Below, piece by piece: positions 63,400 through 64,000 of a stretch of 64,000 nt of DNA. The notes under the pieces are model-generated. The model did not search any database. It was not told the origin of the DNA and saw only the letters and a program-made list of their open reading frames with translations. The translations under genes were made by a program, and so were the position numbers. The stretch is taken from the NCBI RefSeq assembly GCF_000023585.1, contig NC_012914.1, forward strand, positions 4,742,001 through 4,806,000, read 5' to 3'. Origin of the DNA: Paenibacillus sp. JDR-2. Lineage in GTDB: Bacteria; Bacillota; Bacilli; Paenibacillales; Paenibacillaceae. How positions within the stretch are numbered: position 1 is the first letter of the stretch; each line of letters opens with the position of its first letter.

Positions 63400-64000
63400 T
63401 TAATTTTGCGCAAGACGGATGGTCTTGACTTCAAATGGCCGGAAATGCAGGTTAACACGCTCATTGGCAACCGGCAGCTCCGTTAAGTCAGCTTCCAGCA
63501 TATTAGTCTCAAACGCGGCGGAATAAGACAGACCGGCGCGGATACCGCAAGACACGGAGGAACCCGTACTCTCGTACAGACGTACGATCCAATCCCCAGA
63601 CCCGTCTTCGGCCAGCTTGACCGTCTCCGCCAGAATACCGGGCTGGTCAACCTGCAAGAGGGATTGCTGGTCCAAGCGGCCCGCACCGCTTAAGGCGCTG
63701 ACCGGGTAATTAAGCTCGTAAGCTTCCTGGATCACTCGGCTGTCCCTAAAGGTTCCTTCCCAGAACAAGAAAGCATATGTAAATTCATGCGTTCCTTGAT
63801 CGGAGGTTTCGTCCGGATAAGACGGCGAGCGAAGAAGCGTCATGCTTAACGTATTCCCCTTGACGGCTATTCCGTATTTGCAGTCGTTCAGCAGCGCAAA
63901 CCCACGCCCCGTCTCGGCGAGCGCCGTCCATTTATGCTGACTTACTTCGAACCGGTCCGCATCGTGCGGTCTGGAGGCGTGATTAGGTCTGCGTACGTAA
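63400..64000 (-). CDS. GH38 alpha-mannosidase, C-terminal fragment (cut by window edge)
   Basis: The frame stays open from the right edge for 200 residues. YVRRPNHASRPHDADRFEVS, HKWTALAETGRGFALLNDCKYG and the ending NLHFRPFEVKTIRL are the C-terminal beta-sandwich signature of GH38 alpha-mannosidases. The N-terminal catalytic domain lies outside. Cleavage of alpha-mannosidic linkages is expected; the SGNH and DUF1861 genes beside it suggest a mannoside-degrading unit. Confidence 0.82.
   Translation of the reverse strand, partial: YVRRPNHASRPHDADRFEVSQHKWTALAETGRGFALLNDCKYGIAVKGNTLSMTLLRSPSYPDETSDQGTHEFTYAFLFWEGTFRDSRVIQEAYELNYPVSALSGAGRLDQQSLLQVDQPGILAETVKLAEDGSGDWIVRLYESTGSSVSCGIRAGLSYSAAFETNMLEADLTELPVANERVNLHFRPFEVKTIRLAQN

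Noticed and set aside
1..64000. CRISPR arrays, transposons, tRNA or rRNA genes
   Set aside because: No regular direct repeats, transposase-like frames or RNA gene signatures were found.

Overview
The window looks like a chromosomal accessory region of a spore-forming, polysaccharide-degrading Firmicute of the Paenibacillus/Cohnella type. Evidence: strong GGAGG ribosome sites, frequent TTG and GTG starts (at least nine genes), lipoprotein solute-binding proteins with LplB/YtcP-type permeases, large membrane-anchored AraC (YesN-type) sensor-regulators, secreted multi-domain enzymes with FN3, Big_2 and F5/8C modules, and one perfect match to a mother-cell sigma-K promoter. No rRNA, tRNA, CRISPR array, transposase or phage gene is visible. 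The genus is an inference.

Left part (1-12.1 kb, all on the minus strand): a GH30 glycanase with tandem cre-like boxes upstream, then a sensor-AraC regulator, a peptide-type ABC importer (binding protein, two permeases, two ATPases) and the start of a sulfatase that runs off the edge. Together they look like a locus for releasing, importing and desulfating oligosaccharides.

12.3-23.6 kb is a different kind of locus. It holds two NDP-sugar epimerase-type enzymes, a UDP-sugar 6-dehydrogenase, three related GT4 glycosyltransferases, a SAM methyltransferase, three tandem paralogous small beta-rich proteins, an Asp-box beta-propeller without signal peptide, and a Lys/Arg-rich small protein. One glycosyltransferase has a sigma-K promoter, so I infer a spore-surface glycosylation system; this is my best candidate for an undescribed system.

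23.6-25.2 kb is an adhA-adhR aldehyde-response pair with a textbook 19-bp-spacer MerR promoter. From 25.2 to 49.2 kb follow several carbohydrate units, each with its own AraC-type regulator: GHL6-type hydrolase plus serine hydrolase; RhaM-like protein, GH2 and alginate-lyase-like protein; a beta-helix protein with an LplB/C importer; and a GH105 hydrolase. The enzymes without signal peptides probably act on imported oligosaccharides.

49.2-51.6 kb holds an AraC regulator, a LysE-type exporter and a solitary nicotianamine-synthase-like protein, a possible small-metabolite or metallophore unit. 51.7-64 kb returns to carbohydrates: two tandem paralogous secreted proteins with F5/8C modules, a TIM-barrel isomerase, a second LplB/C importer, an AraC regulator, a DUF1861 propeller protein, an SGNH esterase and the C-terminal end of a GH38 alpha-mannosidase that runs off the right edge.
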